Source: Nematostella vectensis
Taxonomy: Eukaryota > Cnidaria > Anthozoa > Actiniaria > Edwardsiidae
DNA: 64,000 nt
NCBI RefSeq assembly: GCF_932526225.1
Contig: NC_064048.1
Location: 3,425,597-3,489,596 of the forward strand
Reading direction: 5' to 3'
The notes beneath the pieces are model-generated. The model saw only the letters and a list, made by a program, of their open reading frames with translations. It ran no database searches and was not told the DNA's origin. The translations under genes were made by a program, and so were the position numbers. How positions within the stretch are numbered: position 1 is the first letter of the stretch; each line of letters opens with the position of its first letter. Shown here in pieces: positions 12,401 through 44,375 of this stretch.

Positions 12401-15400
12401 AAGTTGATGCCACCCTTGACCCCAACCTCCAGTAGCCATAAGAGTTCTGATGACAATGATGGAGATATGGATGATATCAGAGGGGAATTGTTCTCAGAGG
12501 AGAGAGAAGATATAAATGCAGCTAGTGAGGCTGTCAGTGAAATAATTGTTACCACAACAGTTTCTTCCAGTGTTGGCACAGTCACATCAAGTTCAAGCCC
12601 TGAGGAGTCTACCAAGTCTGTTTGTGCTGTATTACATGAGTGTAAGAAAGAGGACGAGGAAAATGATGGAGGAGATGAGGTGTTCCATGATGCCTCTGAT
12701 CATTTGGAAGAAGTAGAGGAAAGCCATGATAAGAAAGAAGATGAGAGCAAGGAAGAGAATGAAAGGTATTGTATATGGCTAAATTTTCTATTCGTTTGCT
12801 TTGAACGCCGCCATTTTGGTACTGTACAACCTGTTTTAAATGGTCAACCTGGGACCAAAGAGGTTAGTCTGTTACTTTAAAAAAAATACAAATATTTGGG
12901 GACTTTGTAGTGAGGGTAGAGAGGCTCAAAGTTTATCTGTTTTTGTAACCACATCCATACTAATAAATATACATTAGTCACAAGTTAAAGCTGTGTCGTC
13001 ACCAGTTTACTGAGCTTCAAGTATGATGGAAACCTCAACTGTTAAGAAAATAGAATCTATTAGAATCTGCATATTTATCAGGCCATCCGCTCTGAATTAT
13101 CAATTTTATCCTTGAAGAGTTTTCCAATAGACATACTGATTCACAAGTTTGAAATATTTTTCGCGTTTTCCGTTAAAAATCATTGGAGATTGTAAAATAA
13201 TCAACCGGAGGTAAACTGGTGATTGGCTGTAATGGACTAATAGATTCTTCATACATCTTTAGCTGGTGATCTCATATACTAATGTTTCGTTAGCAACGAT
13301 AATCACCTGTTCATTGTAACAGTTGAACTTTTTGTTTTTTGTTACTTTGCAACTTTATCTGGTTGACTTCGATTGTTGAGCCACTAAAATTGAGCCCTTG
13401 GTTAAAAAGCCCCTGTGATAGAAGCTTAATGAAACGAGTATAGAAAGGTGTCCTTTATGTAGCGATCTCTGTTTCATGCATATTTTTAGTCTAAATTAGC
13501 AGATTTCAAATTATGTCTCATAAAAGGCTGTTTACTTCCCTAGTCAGTAAGAAATGGACCAAGGACAAAAAAGTGTTGTTGCAATGCAGCACAAACTACT
13601 CTAAATTTTCCCAAACAAAAAAAAAATGTTAAATGTAACCAGCTAAAGAGGTTTTTTTGCACAGTGTCCTGCGATTTCATAATAATGGCGTACTAACCAG
13701 GAACTCTTTCCAATTTTATTTAAGGCCACAGACCAGGGCATCCTCACGGATCAAGCGCAAGGCTAGTGACCAAACCAGCAGTGAATCTGAAGAGGCTAGC
13801 AGCGGGGATGAGGATGAGATACACGCCCACTCAACAGATGAACATGATACCACTCCAGATGATCCAGGAACACCGAGGAAGCAAGCGGAAACTGCAGCAG
13901 GGATCTCTAAGGTATACCGTCATGTATCTTAATTTAGTGGCTTATTGCAACATGACAATGTAGCCATATGGTGCTTAAAGAAGGCAATGATCATTCTCTA
14001 GTCAGCCTTGCTGGCAGATAGTTAAAGGACAATGTTAATACATTTAGGAGAAAGGATATGAGTTGGCAATTTGCGTATAAGTTATGAGTGTGTAAAATAT
14101 GTGGTTCTTCTTGCAGCATAGAAACATCGTCATCAACAGCTTCATCAAAAGAAACACCCCGAAAAAAGTCGATAAAAAGGTTAGTATATGTTTCCAAATT
14201 CTTCTGAGAGAATACCGTAAACATCATTTGAACAAGCTTCCTCACAATTGTATAGACACTCATCGTGCTTTAAAAACAGGCAGAACAAATAAGGCGCAGT
14301 ATAGTGAAGCTACTAACATTTATCGTGAACCTTATCTCATCCAGGAGAAAACCCAAAGACTCAAGTATGCCATAGAAGAGAAGGCGAAGAAGGAGAGAGA
14401 GCGCATGGAACAACTCGAGATTCAACGGCAGAAGAAAGTTGAAGAGCAGAAAAAGTGAGTTTTTAGATTTGATCGAAAACTCAATCTATAATTACTAATC
14501 AGTCACCCCAACTGTGAAAACTTTTGCCTCACTTTTATATGAAATATTGAAAACGTAAAATATGTTGAATCAATACAAATGGCCCAAATAGTCGTATTCG
14601 TAAACCAGGAGAATAAATACAATACACCAAAACACCACTTGTAATAGGGGGATTGCAACCTATGGGACTTCACTCTGGATGAATAACTGTCATGTTTTTG
14701 GGCGGGTATATGGCGATTTGTGCCTTAAAGAAGGCTAATCACGCCGCCATTTCATACCCCCGCTCAATGCCTAGTCACAAGTATCCATTTCCTTCGGCTA
14801 ATTAAACGAGTAACTAAGATATTTTCAATCAACCTTCGTCAATAACGTATCAGACTTCTTGTAGATTGTTATTTCGAAGTTTCCTTGCAAAAAAAAACAA
14901 CTACTGTATTATTGTATATTATACAATAACAAAGGAGTGGTTGGTCGACATTCTTTAAGAAGGGGTGCTAGGTTGAGGCAACGCGCTTATTTGAATCTGG
15001 GCGCTTAAAGTCACTCTTAGGGATGCGTACAATTCTCACAAGCCTCTTTCGTCTCTTAACAGGAAACGGGAAGAAAAGGAGAAACGAGTCGCCGAGCTCC
15101 GCGCCGAGAGGCAACGAGAACTCATGGAGAAAAAGAAACAACTCTTAGAGAAAGACAAGCTGATCTCGACGCTGACCGAGAAAGCGAAGAAGAAAAAGGA
15201 AAGAGAAGAGGATGCTAAGCGCAGACTGAGGCTTCAAAAGAAGGCAGACCTTGACGCCAGACGAAAACAGGAAGAGGAGGCGAGAAAACAGCGGCAGTTA
15301 GAGCAGGAAGAGGAGGCGAAGAGGCACCAGGAGTTACTCTTGAGGAAGCAGGAATTCGAGGAGCAGGAGAGGCAGAGGAAGATTGCAGAGGCCAAACACC

Positions 15401-16516
15401 AGCAGGAGGAGAGAGAGAAAGATATGGAGCGGGAGAGGACGGAAGAGAAGGCGCGAATCATGAAAGAGATTGAGGAGAAAGAGAAAAAGGTACGGTGACA
15501 GTAAACATGGGTAGCTCACCCTATGTTACTGATAATCCACAATGTCATTATGCCAGATTTTATCATGTCTTATGTTTTGATTCCATAAAAGAACAGAGTG
15601 CTATTTTTATTGGGCTCAACCACAGAAGAGCTTTCCTCTTTATTGGTTTTTTTCCCATAAATGACTTTTGTGGAGCGTTGATTGTTGTCCTTAGAAACAA
15701 AACAAGGCTTCTCCGATTCCGCTCTGAAAAAAAAAACAATTCGAATGTGGTGTACCGTTTTTCTAAGTCTTCTGTCGGCTGTCGAAAGCGCTTTCTATGC
15801 CTTGGACTCAAGTACGTTGTATCTGCGTTGATATAATTCAGGATTCCAACTCTAAGGAAAGAGATTAGCTTCTTAAATTTATGTGATTTTAAGGGAGTCT
15901 AACATGAGTCATTGTATTTTAGCAGGAAGAGGTGGAACGTAAAGCGAAGGAGGAGAAAGAAAGGGAGGAACGAGAGCGGAAGAGAATCTGTCAGCTCCTC
16001 AAAGAGAAGGCGGAGCAAGAGAGGAGGGAGCGGGAGCTAAAGGCACGGGAAGAAAAACTTCGCCTGGCACGCGAACAGATGATGCGCGAGGAGAGGGAAA
16101 GAGCGCTCAAACTGGAGCTTGAAAGGAAACGCATGGAGGAACGACTTAAAGACCAAGCTAGTAAAAACGGTCCCGACTCCTACGATATGACCCCACCCCC
16201 TCCCCCACGATCACGCAGTGTCACGCAAGGAGACAACTACAACATTGATGACATCTGCAGTGATGACTCAACCGACGACGAGGACGCACCGAGAAAGAAG
16301 ATCCCGGCGTGGGCACAGAATAATAGATTACGGGCCACGCTGATAAACCAAGAGCTAGCTAAAATCGAAACGGACGTGATCTTCGGGCCGGTCGCTATGC
16401 CTGATTTGTCCGATATTTTCCGTAAACAGAAGAAGAAGAGGTTTTTCCAGCGAACAAGTTCTGCTCATTGGGAATCGCCGCCTTTAAGGCCGCTAAATCG
16501 ATCAACGTTCGTCTAA
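9438..16516 (+). CDS. INCENP: INCENP, inner centromere protein (chromosomal passenger complex scaffold)
   Basis: Binds survivin/borealin through its N terminus and activates Aurora B through the C-terminal IN-box. Exons: 9438-9586, 11077-12765, 13725-13911, 14117-14179, 14345-14454, 15063-15489, 15923-16516; 3219 nt, about 1072 aa. An acceptor three bases later (15926) is equally possible for the last exon. Exon 1 encodes the short helical N terminus. The LLPKTPS at the start of exon 2 matches the vertebrate MPKTPS site, and exon 2 is otherwise a disordered basic/acidic tail rich in SP sites and SKRLTR-type motifs. Exon 4 has SFIKRNTPKK. Exons 5-7 form a long charged single alpha-helix. The IN-box (about residues 985-1058) has DDSTDDEDAPRKKIPAWA and the Aurora-phosphorylated TSS motif (about 1053-1055) in QRTSSAHW. 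The stop lies in a 29-bp tandem duplication. Confidence 0.95.
9761..10688. mobile_element. 928-bp non-autonomous DNA element with about 44-bp TIRs and TAA flanks, in INCENP intron 1
   Basis: Left end TGCACCTATCAGCGGCTT and right end (complement) TGCACCTATCAGTGGCTT. Complementarity continues through GAGGGGT..GACCCC for about 44 bp. TAA stands on both sides (9758-9760, 10689-10691), consistent with a 3-bp PIF/Harbinger-type duplication, although TA is also possible. No transposase frame was seen. The minus-strand frames inside it are not recognisable. Confidence 0.75.
12984..13235. mobile_element. Second, older copy of the TTAA-type MITE, in INCENP intron 2
   Basis: It shares most of its length with 1712-1958, including CAGGCCATCCGCTCT and TTTTTCGCGTTTTCCGTTAA, in the same orientation. 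The terminal inverted repeats have decayed (GTCGTCACCAGTTTAC left, GTAAACTGGTGATTGGC right). Confidence 0.75.
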
Positions 16517-16542
16517 GGCCGCTAAATCGATCAACGTTCGTC
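16485..16542 (+). repeat. 29-bp tandem duplication spanning the INCENP stop codon
   Basis: Two identical 29-bp copies (16485-16513 and 16514-16542) start with TAAGGCCGCTAAATCG. The first encodes the last residues. The TAA at the beginning of the second copy is the stop, so the duplicate lies in the 3'UTR. Confidence 0.9.
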
Positions 16543-18008
16543 TAATGAGCGTGACTACAAGAGAAGGGTGATATGGTGCGCACAATGGCGTGACCGACTC
16601 ACGCTGTTCGTGACGTTCCCATTTTACGCAGTAAACGCAACTTTAACTAGTTTTTTTGTCAAAATGATAAATTCGTCCAAATACAGTATCATGCCAACAA
16701 ATTATAAGACTTCTAAGAATGTACATACGTTTTCTTATAGTATATGTAAAATTTACTCTTATTCCGCAACAATGTCTGGGATTCTTGGCATTCAATATTT
16801 TTTATGTGATTGGCCGAAAGAAATATTTATTTCCAGCTTAATGGCTGTTCTCATATGATCCTTACGTTGAAGCGTAATGATTAATCGGTCACCCAACACA
16901 GAACGATGGGTTTGTTCGCCAAGCCCGACCGTACTGATCAAATGAAAACCAGCCTTAGGCAAACGTTTAATTTTACATGTGCCTTTCAAAAGCATGCGAA
17001 CGAACCAAGTCTAATGTTTCGTCTTCAATTGCATGCATATGGGATGGCACATGAAAAGTATTGTTCGCCTTAGGCTTTAGTCGCTGTTGGCGTTGGCATT
17101 TTTTTTATTTCCAAGAAGTATACGACAGTATAAGGTACTAAGGTTCGCTCCAATCCTGCAGCAGAGGTTTCTTTTCTCCTTATTTCTTAGGGTTGCGTTC
17201 GTCTCTTCGTCTTGCGAATACCAGCTTAGGGGAATAGAGAAAAAAGAGGCCTATGCTAACGGGGTAGCCTGTTGTATAACGGCCATCTTGTGCCTGTTTC
17301 TTTTATAGTTTGCAAACATGATTCTGTCTTATGTAACAACTCAAGAACATATTTGGTACATGGCTCTTCTTAACATACAATCGGTGGAGGACTTTTAAGT
17401 CGTGTTTTTGACAAGTTCGAGTGCAAACAAACTAAAAGTGTGAATATACCGATATGGCCTTGATCATCCAAACTTGATTATAGCATAAAATATTTTCTTT
17501 TATCAAGTCTAGTTTTATGCACTATCGTTTGCGCAAATAAGGCGACACGCGATCAGACATTCAATGTATAAATTTGGTCTAATCTAGTCTGTTTTTCGAT
17601 GTATTAATATTTCACATGGGCCTAAAGAAAAACGAAGTATATCATTACTTTCGTTATGTAAATAAATTGTGGGAACTGTATTTTGGTCTGTTGCTGATGA
17701 AATGGCTTTTTTTTTTTTTTTTTTCAAAAAACATAGATAGCACGAGTGTCTAAATTCCCGGTCCTCATTCGGTGAAATACAGTCTTCTTTTTGAAGAATA
17801 AACAAAAAGCATTTTGTATTTACCTGGTTGGCAATATTTTTTGCTGAAGATTTCCAAAGGCTAAAATTGCCTACTGGCTTCCGTCATACAAAATCCTTGG
17901 AGCGTTTTCACTGAAATGGTATCTAATCGCGCAACCTATCTTCAAGAAAATACGTACACAGGAAGGCGATTCCCTCCCCCTTGGCGGAAAAAACTCCATG
18001 CGACCCCA

Positions 18009-18048
<40 letters not shown>

Positions 18049-19449
18049 GCCATTCCTGGGTACGCGCCTGCTGTTATTTTGAATCACATAGGCCAGCAAG
18101 TTGTTTAGCATTTGAAGATCATTACGAGAGTTCGCAGACTGCGCATCCCTGTTATCCCGGCCACGTACCCGTGATATATTGCTTTTGGCGGTTTGAACAG
18201 CAGCTAGAGTCGGGACCAAAATTCTTTAGCTGTAAATTTGTTGTTAGTTTGGATTATTCAGATTTTCTTTATTTGACGCTATTTGCACCTGGTGGTGGGG
18301 GACTATAAATATACGGCGATGGTTGTCTTATCTTTTAGGATGTGAATTTATACCAACTGCTATCCCTTAGGGGTGTTTAAAAGAGTCATCCGAATCTGCT
18401 ATCCTTTGGGGGCGTCTCATCTCAAAGGATCACCTATGCAATAACAACAGGACTGATGGTGGTGACGTTTAAAAGGACTGCGATAAAAATGCGATCATTT
18501 AAAGTGCTATCTCTTTGGTTAAGATATTTGCTTCGACCAACACCCAAAGTGCTATCAGGTTTAAAACTGATTTTGCCGACGTTCACACAAGTCTGTTTTG
18601 CATTACGGGTGTTTGCATCACTACGTAGCCACCCTAGACCGTCTCGTTGATGAAACTGCGAATATTCTTCTGTCGATCAAAAGTGATAACGGCATGTTTT
18701 GTATGTGCGTATTCAAAGGGACGCCAAAAGGGGATAATGTAATCATTTACCCAGTAAGCGGAGGAAGCTCGTCTTGGCTCGCAGTGGTACTTCACTTTCC
18801 CTCATAAGAGCGGACCTCCAAGTCCCCCTGGCTACAGACTAGCAGGATTTTCATGGTCAGCTTAAACACGAGAATCATTAGGTCTCAACGGCCATCTACC
18901 GAAGTTAGCCAAAGCAGAGAGGTTGGATCTTAATGGCGCTTTACCAAAGTTTCAAAATTATCACCAGCAGGATTTTATTGCTCAGCTTACTCACGAGAAT
19001 TATTGGGTCTCAACGGCGCTCTACAGAAGTTTGCAAAATTAGCCATAGCACATATTACACATTCCGCTATGATAGTTGAACAACGCACCAAAAAAAATAC
19101 ATTGAGACAAAATAGCGAATGATCTGAATGCGCACTCAAACAGTATGTTCCGCCGTGCTTTAGGTCCGCCGTGCTCTAGCGTGCGCCTTTATTTCATAAA
19201 CAACAGGCTATTCAAATGATTGGTCGAGGCTAGGCCAGAGAGTACCAGAGAAACTTGCTTTTCTGCGCTGTTAGGGGTTATTTGTATACCCTTCGACACT
19301 AGATATACCACTAGAAACAGAGTTTAAAAAACACAATTAGCGATTAAATTATCAGACAACTGTCTCGTTTAAGGTAAGACCCCTAAGCAATGGAAACATT
19401 AAAAGATGCACCAAATTGAAAACAAAAATAACAATTGGTTACTGCAAGC
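16543..19449. other. Tail-to-tail interval between INCENP and adenosine kinase
   Basis: Contains the INCENP 3'UTR. A candidate AATAAA is at 17661-17666, but it is over 1.1 kb past the stop and is uncertain. There are a 36-base poly-C run at 18011-18046 and a poly-T run at about 17707-17724. No further gene is supported; the open frames are short and partly homopolymeric. Confidence 0.5.
18011..18046 (+). repeat. Poly(C) homopolymer tract
   Basis: 36 consecutive C on the plus strand, read as poly-Pro or poly-Gly in the frames that cross it. Its length is likely to be unstable between individuals or assemblies. Confidence 0.95.
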
Positions 19450-19455
19450 TTTATT
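19450..19455 (-). terminator. Candidate poly(A) signal of adenosine kinase
   Basis: AATAAA on the minus strand, only 8 bases past the TGA stop at 19463-19465. If used, the 3'UTR is very short; a more distal signal is possible. Confidence 0.5.
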
Positions 19456-19462
19456 GACTTTT

Positions 19463-31691
<12,229 letters not shown>

Positions 31692-32177
31692 GTTGGATTT
31701 TTTTTGTGAAGAGAACGGAGCCTCTCTCTCGCAAACAGAAATACATTCGAGGGGAGGGGAGGGTACATTCCAATCACATCGTTGGAATGTGCTTTGCCTT
31801 GGGAAGAAGCGGGTGGATATTTGATTAATTCTCTATTTCTATTAAAACTTTTCTTTGATTTCGTCCCAATGCTTAATGTCACCCACGCTTGTTATACATT
31901 TCCCCATCTCTTAGATTTTTTTATTACTAATCACCGTCATACCCGCAAGTTACGTCATATCCCGCGGGACTCCCGACAAAAGAAGGCACACCTCTATAGG
32001 CTGCGACAACCTGGGACTACGTCACGTGACAGGGCCGGTGCCTAGAGCGCGTGCGTGTTTTATCCGCCATTTTGCGAGCGGAGCGAAATCCTCAACAGGA
32101 AGTCAAGGGTATAGAGCTGGCGATAAAATTCTGCTTTTTTGAGAGGCTTTCGTCGATCTTCAAAATATTAACAAACC
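31692..32177. promoter_or_regulatory. Bidirectional promoter region of ADK (-) and UBE2D (+)
   Basis: Only 486 bp separate the two ATGs. The palindrome GTCACGTGAC at 32021-32030 is a perfect USF/MITF-type E-box. CCGCCATTTTG at 32064-32074 matches a YY1 site, commonly found near the start of TATA-less housekeeping genes. The stretch 31960-32100 is distinctly more G+C-rich than its surroundings. Confidence 0.6.
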
Positions 32178-41280
<9,103 letters not shown>

Positions 41281-41892
41281 CAGTAGTGTGAAGTAGAATT
41301 TCTAATCACTTCCTTGCAACATTGCCTTTGCTGACATTGAGAACCCTTTGTAGATGACATGCTCTATTTCACTCTTGGCTATGATATATTTGTTGCTATA
41401 AACTACCTTGTACAATAACTCATCTGATTGTAACGAAATCAAGCACTGATTTGAGTTTTCAAGCACAGAAGGAAAACAGTAGCAGCTCTTTATTGGGCTT
41501 GCCTTTGCATAATTAGAGATTCATAAAGTGTGATGTCTTGGAAAATTAGATGGTTTTTAAAGCATTGAACATTGAAATGGGTAGTCGAACTCTTCGCATA
41601 CCAAAAATAAAGCCAATCAGTATTGTTCTGTACACAATTTGGCTCAATTTTTAAAGTTTTTAATTGAGCTAAAAATACATTTTCAAACATTTATTTCTGG
41701 TATAAGATGTTCTGGTGTGAGACTGACATTATCTTCTGTTCTAAAATCATTATTTGGCTTGAAATATTTTGTACTGTGATCTTTTGATTTTGATGGCATT
41801 GAAAGGGTGATAGAAAAAAGAAAAGTGGATTTGCTTGTATATTATCTATGCCATTGCCACACTGGTTATGACTTGTACCACAGATAGAACAC

Positions 41893-41898
41893 AATAAA
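41893..41898 (+). terminator. Poly(A) signal after UBE2D terminal exon A
   Basis: AATAAA, 613 bases past the stop, in the context ACAATAAATGTTGGT. The same context recurs after exons B and C. Confidence 0.75.
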
Positions 41899-41936
41899 TG
41901 TTGGTATATATTATGTTCATTTGTTTCTCTAAAAAG

Positions 41937-42848
41937 TAGCCTGAATATCAGGCGATTTTATTTTTCAAACGGTGGAGAGGAAAAATAAAACTACACCTGA
42001 CGCTACGCATACGCTGTCCAAATACATCGGCTATCAATTGTCCCAATGGCGTGGGTGGTAGCACAATCAAATGCACAAATCTAATTATAAACAGTAAAAA
42101 AAAATACATTGGTGTTATATATATGCAAGGGTAACAATTTTAGTAATGACAAACCAGGGGAACTTTATGCTGAATGATTTAAAAAGCAAAAATAGTTCAC
42201 ACTAAATTACTACAGGATATTCACATCACCAATTTACTGCCTGAACACAAATGCCATTATTTGATAAGCTCGATCAACTCGAAAGAAGTACAACAAACAA
42301 TCCCAAGAATTATTTGTACTCTCACAGACAAATTTCTTGAATATTCAGTGCCTGGTCTTGTCTAAGAATTTGATAACTACTACTAATGATGTCCGTAGTA
42401 TTAAGCAGCTTCCATGATATCCATATTTCCAGCGCCTTTAGTATAACTAGTAGATCTTAGCTTCAAAAAATGATACCAACTAGAAAAAAACACACAATGA
42501 TCGTCCTGGGCTACCCTGGGTATTAGAGGCTCCAAGCTTCACAGCGACAACGTTGTCGTTGGTTGTGGTCACGAAGCTCAGAGCCTCTCTGGTACCCAGG
42601 GCAAGACATTTGAAAATCTATCGAAAGCAGCAAGGCGACTGGAGCCAGTCACCTTCAAGATTATCCATAACAAATAAACCAATTAGAACACCCGTTCAAG
42701 TATCATTGCCTTATGGCCAATCAGAGGCTGCTATCCAATTTGGATCGTTAAACATGAGATCTGTACAGTATTTGTATCAGGCCTTCTTTTTATCGCTTTC
42801 CGGTATATACTTCATAGGGAACGGTAAACGGGCCTGACACTCAGGCTA
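41937..42848. mobile_element. 912-bp inverted-repeat element with 9-bp target duplication
   Basis: Ends TAGCCTGAATATCAGGC and GCCTGACACTCAGGCTA are imperfect complements. TCTAAAAAG (41928-41936) and TCTAAGAAG (42849-42857) flank it. The paralogous sequence near 51400 is uninterrupted (TTCTCTAAGAAGCAC), giving an empty site. Inside is a further palindrome, 42509-42608 (GGGCTACCCTGGGTATTAGA / TCTCTGGTACCCAGGGC). No transposase. Confidence 0.8.
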
Positions 42849-42857
42849 TCTAAGAAG

Positions 42858-44042
42858 CACAAAAAACTCTTTTGGGAAATTTCACCACTGAAAGGGGGGC
42901 TGGGGTGGGGATACCATAGGAAGAGAAAGACAGTTCGAAAGACATTTCAGGTACCTTTGAATTATGACTGAAGCAAAGGGGAGGAGTTGTGTATTGGAAA
43001 AGCATTGCTTATCTCAGAAGATCTAATTCGCATGTTCTATAACCACGGTACGTACTTGGTTACTGGAAATGAAGAAAGGTTTCTAAAGCCCTGTGAAAAC
43101 TCTGCCAGCATTGCTGGTGGGATACTAGTCCAGCAGTGCTGGTGCAGTTTGAACACAACACCTTGTTGGAAGGTGTTGGCAAATGTTGGCAAAATTTTGG
43201 TCAAACTAAATTTTATAGCCAGCATTGCTTATCTCAAGAGATCTGATTCGCATGTTCTACGACCATGGTACTTGGTTGCTGGAAATGTTCCAAGAAAAGT
43301 TTCTAAAGCCCTGTGGAAAATGCGCCAGCATTATGCGGGTGCAGTTTGAGCACAAAACCTTGTTGGAAGGTGTTGGCAAAATTTTGATCACACTCAAACT
43401 TATAGCCAGCATTTTGCCATCATCTCCTTTGTCTCAAGGTCAACCGAGCAGATGCTGGCGCAGTTGGCACAAAACCAGCAATGCTGGGCTCATTTGCATT
43501 GTTTGTATAGCGAAAGTAGCTCATGTTCAAATAATACTGTCATTTCAAAGAGAGGTTAGCATTACTGCATCTATAATTAAAGCATTGTGATTTTGTTTAT
43601 CTCGAAACCAATGAAATGTTTCATACAGAACACAATCCCTAGTAATACTATTTATCATCAGATTTGGTTGCTCATTGTTTTTCATAACAATGGCCATCAC
43701 TACAACATCAGGAATAGCAGTTGGTCGAATTTTATTCCCTAAAAGACAACATAATCTCTCTCTCTCGTATGGGCAACAAGAGTCGCCCTCCCCGGGTTAT
43801 CAGTAGATCCAAGAGTTGTTCAGGAAGTTTGAAGCTTTGGAAACTCTGGCATAGCTCTTATGAATATTCAAGGCCCGTTTTCTGCTTTTGTCATGAACAT
43901 GTTTGTCTTAAAGGTGGTTTGTTAGTATTTCTTTAGTAGCTGTTTATTACATTGTTTCAACAAGGACATGCCAGGGCTTTGTATTGTTAGACCACAATCT
44001 TATTGTGGAGATGCACTACAAAGATAAAAGAAAGAGCCACCG
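42858..44042 (+). repeat. Duplicated block downstream of terminal exon A
   Basis: Sequence shared with 51400-51580, 53970-55550 and 56430-57850. It includes a GCCAGCA..TGCTGG-rich repeat (43085-43460, twice) and the stretch ATCAGTAGATCCAAGAGTTG. Open frames here (for example 42987-43349 and 43225-43590) recur as diverged copies at 56556-56885 and look like repeat sequence, not genes. Confidence 0.6.
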
Positions 44043-44374
44043 TAAAGTGCATCTGAAGGAATAACAGCGATATCCTCCAAAACGCCTCATTCATCGATAT
44101 CTAATATCTCCTAGGCAAGAAGAAGCGCTATACCAACAACATTATTTCTTCCACAATCCCCGATTTTTTTCCAGCCCTTTGAATATAGAAGTTTGTAAAA
44201 CGCCTTTGTTGCTGACCGACAAACGTATTGCGGACGCGTTGCGAGAAAATCAACCTTGTCCATCTCGCGCGCAGTCTAATCTTCTTTCACGAAAATGAGC
44301 GTTTCTCCCCGTGAAAGGACAAGCTCTACAGAGTTAATAGGTCTAGTCAATCTACGTCAAAAAACAGGACCAAC
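44043..44374 (+). repeat. Left part of a duplicated block, second copy at 58850-59180
   Basis: Matches 58850-59180 closely up to AAAACAGGACCAAC, then is interrupted by inserted DNA. The match resumes at about 47160 (GAAGGGAACAGGAGGAAAAG) and continues to about 47465. At 59180 the two parts are contiguous. Confidence 0.8.
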
Positions 44375-44375
44375 T

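Noticed and set aside
11056-12615. Minus-strand frames of up to 212 codons opposite INCENP exon 2
   Set aside because: Antisense shadows of the low-complexity Lys/Glu/Ser-rich exon.
17871-18308. Pro- or Gly-rich frames around the poly-C run
   Set aside because: Homopolymer translation without conserved sequence on either side.
42987-43590. Frames MCIGKALLIS... repeated at 56556-56885
   Set aside because: The repeated sequence is part of the block duplication and contains degenerate MITE copies; frames differ between copies.
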